The notes beneath the pieces are model-generated. The model was given only the letters and a program-made list of their open reading frames with translations. It was not told where the DNA came from and did no database searches. From contig CM034233.1 in the NCBI GenBank assembly GCA_019916065.1, positions 52,445,947 to 52,509,946 of the forward strand: a DNA stretch of 64,000 nt. The letters run 5' to 3'. This document shows, one piece after another, positions 54,319-64,000 of this stretch. This DNA comes from Vitellaria paradoxa. Its lineage: Eukaryota; Streptophyta; Magnoliopsida; Ericales; Sapotaceae. How positions within the stretch are numbered: the first letter of the stretch is position 1; every line of letters begins with the position of its first letter. The position numbers were made by a program, and so were the translations under genes.

Positions 54319-56105
54319 AGAAAGCCATGTTTTGAATTCTAGTCTACCAATCTTTAGCCTCCTCCACACTCAATTAACTCTTACCACAACTTCAGCCAAT
54401 AGGATTATACCTCTCTACCAACCAACCAAAACATATGCACCTCTTTTTTCACCTAATAGGAAAAACACAACATTATGCATATATATGTATATATAATAAA
54501 ACACTTCTTTGATGTGATGCTTGTCCTACGTAGCAAGAGAGAGAGAGAGACTTGGGAGATGGCATGGTGAGGACCTATTAGGTTGAAATTTAAATTCAAA
54601 TTTCAAATTTATTTTTTTTGGTTGAGATTCTTTACTATCAATCAAAGCCAGTCCTTCACCCCATTTTTTCTCTTTCTATAGAGGCAGATACAAAAGTTTT
54701 TGAGACTATATCTTTGTGATAGGTTGTGGGCTTTGTCAATTGTGCCGTTGCATCAATACAGCGGCAAATTGAGTAGGGAATGACCAGCAGGAGGTGATCT
54801 TCACGGCATCGAAGCTGTTGGACGAAACCCTAGGCCACTCCTTTTTGCTACGTTCAATCATCTGCTCAATTTGTTTCATCTACGCGTCGGATCGATTTGT
54901 GTCTCAGAGTGCTGCGTGGTGGAGGTGAACCTTCAGGCCTGATGGAAAGGGCATTCTTCATGTCCAGTATGATCAAGCGTGGAGCCTCTTCAGGTTGCTC
55001 GAAGGGACCACCAGTTCAGGCGGTGGTTAAGTCCCTTTCTCGGCGTTGCTCGATGGCGTGATTGGCATTTATGTGAAGAAGAAAAGGAAAAAAGCATATC
55101 CAAAATTCAAAAAGCACTCTCCCAGAATTTTTTGGAGAAAAAGCGGTCGTGGGTGGTGCCTGGAGGAATGGTCAGAAAGAGATCACCTTCGCTAGAGAAA
55201 AAGGTGATTCAGAGTCCTACCAATGTCCAGTGGGCCCGAAGGAAGACAAGTGAAGATTGAGTACACGTCGTCATCTTGGAAGCGCATGGTTGGCTTTTCA
55301 ATGGGATTTATGACAAGTTTAATGGCCCTAATGCGCCTAAGTTTTTGATGGGTAATCTGTAATTTTGTATAAAGCTATGTATAATCAACTAAAGGGTTTG
55401 TTTTGGAATTTTGAGGAAGATCCCTTATAAGAATCTGAAAATGTGACTTCAGAAAATGTAGTTAGGGATTTTGACGAGTTTTGGCATTTGAAATCACAAA
55501 TTATTTTCTCTTTCACTCTCTCTTCCCTTCCTTATTCAATTAAGGTTTTGCCAATCATAGAGCCCAAAAAAATTTCTTAAGCTCTATTTGGAGCTTTGAA
55601 ATTAACTAAAAAAAAGATAAAAAATTTTTAAAAATTATTCACTTTTTATCCCATTAGATGAATTATGAATCGACAACTTTTATCAATTTTTATAACTTTT
55701 GTCACTCCAAATGTCCTCTTAATATGAGTCCCAAAATGCCTAAATTTGTTAATTTTCTTTTTCATTTGCCATCAATTTTGTATTTGTTGGGTTAATTACA
55801 GAAAATAAAAAGCACAGCTTTTGTTATCTCCTTGATTTTGTTTTTTTTTTTTTTTTGTTTTTTTCCTCTCTTTTTCTCTCTTTTGATTTGCATCAAATAA
55901 AGTTGATTAAAACAATGATGAGTTCATTGAGAAAAATCAAATAGTAGCCAGACAAGGTAGAAATGTAATTTTATAGACCTTTAGATTTTTAATTCTTTTA
56001 ATTTTGACATTTGACAATAAGAAATTTTATAATAATTTTATTACGAACTTTTTTGCTAATCATATGTGACCGCTTCTAAATAGTGCGTCTAAATTAACCC
56101 CCAAG
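54319..56105. other. No supported gene
   Basis: Includes a GA microsatellite near 54536-54550, a poly-T tract at 55838-55862 and one 93-codon frame at 54979-55260 (MEPLQVARRDHQFRRWL). That frame has somewhat gene-like composition and DNA richer in GC than its surroundings (54700-55310), but no recognised domain; a host-gene or LINE ORF1 fragment is possible. Confidence 0.45.
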
Positions 56106-57843
56106 TGTAAGGGTGTGCGGTGTAGTTTTAACTCGGTGAGTCCGAGGTCGAATTCACAGGGAGCCTAAGCTGTTCAGTTTTTAGGTTATAATTCAATTTC
56201 TAAGTTTGAAAATCAGCTAAACTAAATTTGAAAGTTTTTGTAAATTTAGAACTTAAACTAAAAACAATATGCAAATTATTTAAAAGAATTTCAGCAATTG
56301 TGGTTTTGAATTTCAAGAAAATTAAATATTAGCTAAAGGAATTTTTCCTAATTTAAATGTGCATAAAAATAATCTAATCTAAAAAATTGCAATGTAAACA
56401 CTTCAATTAATTCAAACGAAAGTAATTCAATTAACAAGAAATATATTTAAGAGGTTCTTGATCTAACTTTCAATTCCGGGTAACTTACGTCTTCACTATG
56501 GGATGTGTTGCAATACTTGCGTTAAAACCTAAGTTAAGATTTGTTTGAAAATTATTGAGAAAGTATTAATCAAAAGTTTTTACTAGTGATTACAGAGAAT
56601 ATAGTCAAAAACTTCTGTTTTCAAAGGGTTCTCAAACAATCCTATTCGAATTCGGATTCAAATTCAATTTTTCTAGTTTATCCAGAATTATTAAGAAAAT
56701 TTTAATCAAAAACCTTTACCAGTGATTACAGAGAATATAGTCAAAGATTTTCGTTTTTGAATGTTTCTGAAATAAACCAATTCAAATTTGGATTCAAAAT
56801 CTGAATTTTCAGTTCTTCAAAATTATTGAGAAAATTTTAATCGAAAACCCTTACCAGTGATTACAGAGAATATAGTCAAAGGTTTTCGTTTTTGAAAGTT
56901 TTTGAAAGATACTGAACTAGGTTTAAACATCGTAGACCTTTACACATGTGTTTTCGCAAACCATACGAAGGGTTTACGCAAATGTTTAAAAGTTGTAGAC
57001 CCTTACGCATGAGTTTTCGTAAACTATGTGAAGGGTCTACGCATATCCCATAGATTAGAGTAAACTATCCTTCCTTGATTCGTTGAATCAAAAACTAGGG
57101 TTTCTACGTTAGCATGTTTGTAAACGAAACGAAAACATTCATCGAAGACATATTTAATGGATTTAATGAATCAAACACTGAAACAAGATTATTAAACGAC
57201 AAAACCAAAACTAAACAGACACCATCAATCAATTCCCTATGTAAAACATTCAAATAATATTATTAATCCAACGATGAAGTGTAACGTACTCTGAAAGAAA
57301 CTTCGAAACAAAACTCTAAACAGTAACTGCTGAAATGAATGTGATGAAAGCTCTGAAAGCACGTAAAAACATTAACGAGCCCAATCAAAACTCTCTAAAA
57401 ACTCTAAAATATGCTGGAAGAATGTAAAAGAGAGAGAGAGAGAGAGAGCTCCCCTAGTCGGCCCCTGAAGCCCCTTTTTATAAACCTACAAAAACCCTAA
57501 AAATCTAAATTGCTAGCGTGACATTCCAACACACTGTGGTCCGGATCGTGTGCCAGGGGGTCCGGACCACAGAAACCTTGTTTCTTCACTTTCGCTCCTC
57601 ATTTGCAGCTAAGTCCTTGGGGTACTCCGTGCCATCTTAGACGAAGATGGTTCGACATCGTTCCCTTCATCTTCTAAGTCACCAAAGTCACTATCTTTCT
57701 CAATTAATTCACCGTTTTCCCTGCAATTAAGAAAACAAGCCTTATAAGTGACAAAATAGTGACAAATCTTCAAAATAAATTACTTAATTACATTAATAAC
57801 TATGCAAAAGTGGGTTTGTAATTACACTTTTCAAGTGTAATCA
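56106..57843 (-). repeat. Solo-LTR-like block (gypsy Tat/Ogre-like guess)
   Basis: TG...CA on the plus strand (TGTAAGGGTG...AAGTGTAATCA) and CAAGTGTAA at both ends. The minus strand has a TATA-type TTATAAAAAGGGG near 57473-57485 and ends in GACCTCGGACTCACCGAG, a style I associate with the ends of long Tat-lineage LTRs. Internal tandem repeats of 136 bp lie at 56551-56935. No coding frame, PBS or PPT, and no matching target duplication, so both element type and edges are inferred. Confidence 0.4.
56551..56935. repeat. 136-bp tandem repeat, three copies
   Basis: Units begin at 56551, 56687 and 56822, each with ATTATT(G/A)AGAAA and GTGATTACAGAGAATATAGT 30 or so bases later. A second pair of about 62 bp (GTAGACCYTTACRCATG) follows at 56932-57050. 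Confidence 0.88.
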
Positions 57844-58130
57844 ATATGCGTGAGCGATACATTTTGACATTTTTTCACTAAATTATCTGTCACTGAAATT
57901 TTATTATTTTAATCAAGTAACTACCACGGATGGATGTTTATTACCACCTATTGAGCTGATACAAAAATAGAGGCATTCAAGAATGCAAATGAGAATTGAT
58001 TCTGACCAAATCCCCTAATTTAACATTTTGCCAATATTTTGTAAGTTTGTGAATATTTATAACAAATATAGTGTATTATTAGGCTTTTATAATTTAAGAA
58101 AATTTATTTTGATAAAAGAAAATGGCTTCT
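57844..58130. other. Short AT-rich spacer
   Basis: Nothing recognisable between the LTR-like block and the 3' end of LINE-3. Confidence 0.6.
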
Positions 58131-58295
58131 TTTTTTCTTTTTGATCGGTAAATAAATGTATTCATTGATCAAAAAAATATGTACGATACTTTAGGTATAG
58201 CCATGAGTAAAATGATCTTTACATCCTTTATATTAGGTCAAAACACTAGTAAAAGTGCACAAAAGATTCATTTCCAACTAATACAGTAAAGTGAC

Positions 58296-61200
58296 TCAAA
58301 CCCCATGATGATCTAGGTATAGGTAACTTATAATTCTGTAAACTTGGACTTGAATCTTCTTGACAGATGCAGCTAGTGTTCTGCCTTTACCTTCATATAT
58401 TATCATATTTCTAGTTTCCCATATAGTATATACTATGACAACCAATGTAATCTTCTTTGCTTTTGCTTGAATCCCAGTTCCTTTAGATTCTTTGATCATC
58501 TATTTGATGGTAGCTTTAAGAGTAGTGAGACTTCTTGAAATTTTCAGCCACTTCTTAATGACAATCCACGCCTGCTTGATAAAAGAGCATTCAAAAAATA
58601 GATGGTCTATTGATTCCACTTCTGATCTACATAGAGCACATCCTTTATCTATTTTTGGCACTGGCAGCTTATCCTTTGCTCTAAGCTTGCTCTTCATTGC
58701 TAACCAGAGGATAAAAGCATTCTTTGGCATAATGCAGCTATTTCACACTATTCTTGTCCATTTGTAGCTCTGCCCTTTAGCCTTAAAGTAATCATAGGCC
58801 TTCCTGGTATCCAGCTTTCCTTAAGGAGACCATCCTTATATTTGTTGCTTAGCTGATTGAGGAGAACTCTCCTTGCTTCTGAGTTCATCCCTGATACACA
58901 TTAGCTGTTTCATCAAGGGTAAGTCTTGTTTCTTTATCCGATAGTCCCATAAGGAAGCTCCTTTGAAATAATAGTGGTTAATCCATTTGACCCACAACGA
59001 TTCCTTCTTAGACTAAATGTTCCATAGGGCTTTTGAAAGCAAAGCTTTATTCCATGAGCTGAGACATTTAAATCTAAGACCCCCTTCTGTTTTTAGAAGG
59101 CATACTGCATTCCAATTTATCAAAGGTTTCCTGTATAAGTGGCTTTTCCCTCTCTATAGGAAATTCTTACACAAACTGACAACTCGGTGTCTCACTCTTT
59201 CTGGTACTAGCAGTATGGAGAGCCAAAAACATTCCACTCCTTGTAGCACTGACCTCACTAGTTCAGCTCTTCCAGTATAGGATAGAGAATTGCCTGCCTT
59301 GGAGTTGATCTAATCTGCCAGCCTGTTCACAAAAGGATTTTATTGGGCTATAGTCAATCTTAAGGCTACTATTAGGATGCTTAAATATTAGAAGGGAAAT
59401 CTAGCACTCCTGAACCCCGTTAAAACTTTCAGTTCATCCAGCACATCCCTGCTAACACCTACTACAAATAGGCTGGACTTCTCTAAATTAACTTTAAGAC
59501 CTGAGCTCTCTCCAAAATATCTTAGTTTCTCCATGATCTGTGTCAATGAGATAATATCCCCTCTAGCAAACAGAATTAAGTCATCTGTAAAAGCTAGATG
59601 GTTTAAGGCCAGCTTCTTACATTTTGGGTGAAAATTGAAGTCCTTATTGTTCCTTGGTCTAGCTAGGCTTCTTGATAGATATTCTAAGCATAAGACAAAA
59701 ATGGATGGGGAGAGGGGATCCTCCTGTCTTAGTCCTCTTTGTCCCTTGAAGAATCTATGTAGTGAGCCATTGATAGATAAGGAGAATGAGGTAGTAATGA
59801 CACATTGCATTAGCCATCCCACAAAGACATCTGTGAATTTTAAGGCTTTGAGCAGCTGTTCTATGAATGCCCATTCAATTGTATCATAAGCCTTTTTCAA
59901 GTCCACCTTTAGAATACATCTAGGAGATATTCTCCTCCAGGTGTAATGTCTTAGTAGCTTCTGAACCAAGTATATATTCTTCACCATACTCTTGTTTGTA
60001 ACAAAAGCTGATTGGGCTTTGTCCACCAGCTCCTCCAATATTGATATAATCCTTGCATTTAAAATCTTTGCAATTACTTTGTATGTGACATTACAGCATG
60101 ATATAGGCCTGAATTCACCTCCTTTGATTGCCTTGTTAGTCTTGGGGGTTAAGGCTATCACAATGTGATTAATTTGCTTTCGGAGCTGACCAGAATTGAA
60201 AAATTCTTTTATAACCTCATAGAAGTCACCCCTATTATGCTCCAAGCCTTTTTAAAGAAACTTGAGGAATATCCATCAAGTCCAGGGGCCTTGTCCTCAC
60301 CAATGCTATAGAGGGCTTCCTTTATTTCTTCATTGGTCACTGGTTGAATTAGCCTGCCAGCTTGCTTATCATTAACCAGCCTACTTTCTTTAATAATTGT
60401 ACTGTCTAACTGGGATGTGTTCTCCTTGCTTCCTAACAGTTTCTGATAGTACTCCACAAAAGCATTACTGACTTGCTATTGAGAAGTAGTGGTAGTGCCA
60501 TCCTCAAGTGCTAGAGCTATAATTTGATTCCTTTTCCTGTTCCTTTTGATCAACTCATGGAAGTACTTGGTTCCTCTATTATTGTTCTTCAAGTACTTTT
60601 CCTTTGCTAATTGTGCACAATAGCTCCTATCTGCCTCAGCTAGCCTCATACCTTTCTTTTTCACATTCAACATCTGTTCTAGCAGCGTAGCATTATCTGG
60701 CTCATCATGAAGTTCCTGCTATAGCCTCAGTAACTCTGACTCTGTTGTTTCAGCTCTTGCAGTAATGTGTGCAAAGTGCTTCTTATTTAACTCTCTAAGT
60801 GGCACCTTGAGTGCTTGTAGCTTCTTACAAAGATTGTACATTTTACTTCCTCTATAGTGGCTACTCTATGTTTGCTTAATTGCGCTCATGAAATCATCAT
60901 GCTGTGTCAACATGTTAAAAAACTTGAAGGGCTTTGTAGCTGATAATCCTCCTCAATCACTATGACAGAACAATGGGCCTGATCAGAATAGATTCTTAGC
61001 AATCCAAATTTGGCAAAGGCTCTAATTCTTTCATAATTCCATCTGTCATTCACCATGGCCCTATCCAATTTATTCCAAGTAGAGTGATTGGTCCAAGTTA
61101 AAAAAGAGCCTGAGAATCTTAAATATGAGAATATAATGATCCTACAACATTGTACAAAATATTGGATCTCATAATTTGTGACAGGTCTGCCATTTCTTCT

Positions 61201-61640
61201 TTCATCATAGTTCAACAAACTATTAAAATCCCCCATTATCAACCAAGGGAGATTTATAGTATACAAGTTATCCCATAAGGTTCTTTTACCCACTATGGAG
61301 TTGTAAGCATAGACAAAACTAAGTATAAACTTTTTAGAGGTAGTAAGACAGGTGACATGACAGTGAATTACCTATTTCAAACTATCTATCACCTTTAAAA
61401 GTACCATGGCTGAATTCCAAAGAATCAAAATTCTCCTGGCCACATGTTGCTGGAAGTTGTCTATGGTTTTCTATTTCCAAAATTTCTTCTTGACAAACTC
61501 TTGTGCTTTCTTTTGCTTCAACTGGGTGTCTAGTATACACATAACATCTACTTTATTTTTTTAAGTGCTCAATCATTCCCTTATGCTTTAAGGAATTATT
61601 GAAGCCCCTAATGTTCCAGCTGGAAATAATCATAGAGTCG
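58296..61640 (-). pseudogene. LINE-3 ORF2: endonuclease-RT, fragmented
   Basis: From MIISSWNIRGFNNSLKHKGM (start about 61638) through CILDTQLKQ (Asp at the usual Glu), WLIMGDFNSLLNYDERRNG and WNKLDRAM (60907-61293). The linker lies at 60476-60673, then APGLDGYSSSFFKKAW (60209-60457) and RT proper at 59388-60245: FRPISCCNVTYK, ILKVDLKKAYDTIEW, RGLRQEDPLSP and FTDDLILF, where the usual FADD is FTDD. The zinc end CALCRSEVESIDHLFFEC is at 58500-58730 and the last frame ends at 58296. Many stops and shifts. Confidence 0.88.
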
Positions 61641-62775
61641 GGTTTTTGGAGGAGCCACCCCCTTGCCTGCACTAGAACCAGCAATTGGTTGCTTCTTTTC
61701 TTTTTTCTTGGACTTCTGCCTATTTTTATGCTTTGTAGATTGCATTGACTTACTTGCTTCTGCATTATCAGATTCAGCATTGGCCTCAAGTAGATGTTCC
61801 ACCCTTACTCTTGCAAGTTCATCAATTATTTGCCCTTCTGCAGTTATGCTGTCAGAAGCCCCTTAAGCATTAACTGTCCTCAACTAGAAATAATCAGGTA
61901 GATGTTCCCCTTTCTTTTACAATTTCATCTGCTCCCTAACCTTCCATATCAATGCTAGCATTGGACCTTTGGGTGTTGCCTGCCTTAGTAGCTGCCACAG
62001 CTTTTTAATAGTTCTTCCCTCCTTTAGGAGGTTTCTCCTAACATTTTCTTGAACTGCAAAATGTTGACCTTGCTGATCAGGAATGATTGGAGTCTCTTGC
62101 ACCTCCACTTCTTGCTGATTCTCAATCATTAAATTATTCTCCTTTTGGAGAATAGACTGGACCTAATATCTTTTAGAAGTTGTACCTGTTACTGAGTTGC
62201 TCCTATTTCCTGTCACAGCAGCTCTTTGATCCCTCGCCATGTTGGGAGTTATTTTACCTTTGTTGCCATCACTTGCCTGATTCTTACGCACCTTTACAGA
62301 ATGCCAAACTCTTTTGCAGTGTGAGCAGAAGTGTGGAAGGTTTTTATAATGAACCTCCTGAACCATGTAGTCCTCATTAGGTAGCACCACATCAATGTGC
62401 TTTACAACCTTTTTAGAGACATCCACTTCTACTAGAGCTCTTGCATAGGAGACTTTGGCCTTGGAAAATGTTAGTTGATCAGCATATACAGGCTTACCTG
62501 TCTTTGAACACAGCCGGCTAAGGGCTGATTTTGACCATAGTTCTAGTGGAAGATTCCTAAATTGAATCCTCACTGGAAACTTACTCAGGTCTTCATTATC
62601 AAACTTGAAGAACTTAGGCATTATCTTGAGTAAGAGTGGTCTTCCATAAACCATGTAAGGCCCTTCTTGGAGCGCTTTTAATTGGGTTTCTTTATTCTCA
62701 AACTTGAAGATAATCCATCCACTGTTATAAAAGTGTATGTCTACCTTTACCTTCTAAGATGAGATAATCTGCTAT
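61640..62775 (-). pseudogene. LINE-3 ORF1, C-terminal part
   Basis: The frame 62163-62654 contains [35 protein letters not shown] and KVSYARALVEVDV, the segment deleted from LINE-A ORF1. The zinc knuckle is damaged: CSHCKRVWHSVKVRK lacks the last Cys, now Arg. Upstream, NSGWIIFKFENK extends to about 62720. The C-terminal tail (61663-62129) is broken into short frames rich in Lys and Gln. Confidence 0.83.
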
Positions 62776-62814
62776 TGATTGACCCTAAAATGTATTCAGG
62801 TTCTTCCTCTCAAG

Positions 62815-64000
62815 TGTAAGAGGGCAGTCGTAGTTTTACTTGGTGAGAACTGAGGTCATTTCCACAGGGAGGGCTTTGTCAAAAGCTCTAGATTTGTTCT
62901 CTTAGCTAGTAGGTGAACCTACGTTAATCTAAACTAACTTTGGATTTATAAGATGCTTGAGGATGGTTAGGATAAGAATGATGGAGTGAAGGAATTGTGA
63001 TATTAAATTAAAATGAAAATATTGAAAATAAAATAACTAAAATAATCTTAGCTTCGAACCAAATCTAGTAGTGGGTAGTGGTTTACTTAAATGCATTTGA
63101 AACTCAACCTAACAAATGCACATGCATTGGTAGGTCAGAAGATATTTCATTAAAACCTATTTTATGGAACTCAATGTAAGCGAAGGCTTTTAGAATTAGT
63201 TTTGGATTCACTAGGACATTGAATCGAACACTTAATGTGCACGAGCATCAACTCGTAACTCGGCTTCGATTGTAACACAAGTGAGCCAATTTCTCAAGAA
63301 AACCTCATGTTATGGTTTTAAGAAAATGGGTTCCAAATCATCGGGCCATTGAATTAAACACTTGGTATGCACGATTGGCCAATCATAACCAAGCTATAAT
63401 CATAACACGGGTGATTTGATTTCGTAAGAAAACCTAATTTGGGTTTTCAAAAATATATTTCTAACTCATCGGGACATTGAACCAAACACTTGGTGTGCAC
63501 AAGTGAATACTTGTAACCAAGTTATGGTTATAACACAGGTGAGTTGATTTCACAAGAACCCTAACTTACTATGAAATTCCAATTAGAAATCAAAAATATA
63601 TTTTATTGAAATAAAACCTTTTACGTTTGAGTTCACCAAACTACCATGCCACCTTTAATGGCTTGAAGCTAAGAACAAACCCTAACCTAACATAATCGAA
63701 CTACGAAGAGGAAAATTAACTTGCACATCATCCATTAATGTAAAAGAAACAAATACGAAGTAACAATGAAGGACAAAGAACAAAAACGAAGTACTTTAAA
63801 TTGAAAATATTGAGAAGAAAGAAACTTACATGTAAACCCTAGGAAAGAGAACTCTGAAAACTGAATCAAACGTATCCATTCACTCTAACCCTAACCCTAG
63901 AAAAATTCTTCTAAAAAGGTCCCTAATATATCAGTATTTAGCCTATTTATAGGCGTACATAACTCAGGGGTATATATGTAAATTCACAATTCAAATTTAA
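62815..64000 (-). repeat. Second LTR-like block, runs off the window
   Basis: Starts CAAGTGTAAG...GTAGTTTTAC...GGTGAG...CACAGGGAGG, the same ordered signature as at 56102, but the rest differs. A minus-strand TATA-like CTATAAATAGGC lies near 63940-63953, about 1.1 kb from this end, close to the 1.37 kb seen in the other block. Three tandem units of about 129 bp lie inside. No coding frame. The far end is beyond 64000. Confidence 0.4.
63217..63565. repeat. 129-bp tandem repeat, three copies
   Basis: Units begin at 63217, 63347 and 63475 (CATTGAAYYRAACACTTRRT), each followed by GTGCACG/ATGCACG, a TAACCAAG-type step and GATTT...AAGAAAACC. Confidence 0.88.

Larger units (their letters stand above)
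58131..62775 (-). mobile_element. LINE-3: L1-type LINE, 5'-truncated
   Basis: The minus-strand 3' end has TTTATTTACCGATC followed by an A-rich tail (58131-58146 on the plus strand as T-rich), a common plant L1 ending. ORF2 and about half of ORF1 follow; similarity to the other LINEs stops at about 62775 inside ORF1 (QIISS). Closer to LINE-A than to LINE-2. It has no rDNA beside it, as expected for a 5'-truncated copy. A target duplication was not established. Confidence 0.88.

Overview
This window looks like nuclear DNA of a flowering plant, probably a dicot. It is gene-poor, AT-rich and built almost entirely of nested retrotransposons. The evidence is plant-type Ty1/copia and Ty3/gypsy polyproteins with initiator-Met primer sites, plant L1-type LINEs with a DUF4283-like ORF1, an RTE LINE with the usual plant 3' end, MITE-like elements, and antisense pieces of plant rDNA (18S, ITS1, 5.8S). 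I found no intact host gene; one 59-codon ORF at 43667-43846 could be a host exon.

Layout. 1-945 is flank. A minus-strand copia (copia-1) has its 3' LTR at 946-1134 and a same-family 5' LTR at 37851-38043. The flanking 5-mers CAGTC and TAGTC suggest one old insertion swollen to 37 kb. Inside it: a minus-strand chromodomain gypsy (1885-12414, TSD TTAAG) sits in the RT, and that gypsy holds a plus-strand copia (copia-2, 3673-8801). A solo LTR (15158-15502, TSD GTCAT) interrupts the gag. A block at 16248-36081 separates two direct copies of copia-1 gag. The block holds GC-rich repeat DNA, a third minus-strand copia (copia-3, 17361-about 20945), an antisense ITS1/18S fragment joined to LINE-A, a near-perfect inverted copy of LINE-A (LINE-B), then an antisense ITS2/5.8S/ITS1/18S fragment joined to LINE-2.

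Right of this nest: copia-4 (38704-42204, TSD ACATC) lacking the integrase core, a copia gag relic (42430-43516), a 5'-truncated RTE LINE (44409-46335), a copia RT relic near 47.1 kb, MITE-like elements and an AT desert (49.2-50.8 kb), a 110-bp triplication (50862-51188), three LTR-like blocks with internal tandem repeats (52.0-54.3, 56.1-57.8 and 62.8-64.0 kb), and LINE-3 (58131-62775, minus).

The strongest unusual signals are: (1) two diverged LINEs whose full-length 5' ends abut the same base of antisense 18S rDNA, which suggests an rDNA-site-specific plant LINE; (2) a 3.5-kb palindrome of LINE-A with a 127-bp spacer, a plausible source of hairpin RNA; (3) an rDNA/LINE block flanked by a direct duplication of copia gag, with a hairpin at one junction. 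Nearly all coding regions carry stops or frameshifts, so they are entered as pseudogenes. Boundaries without target duplications are approximate.
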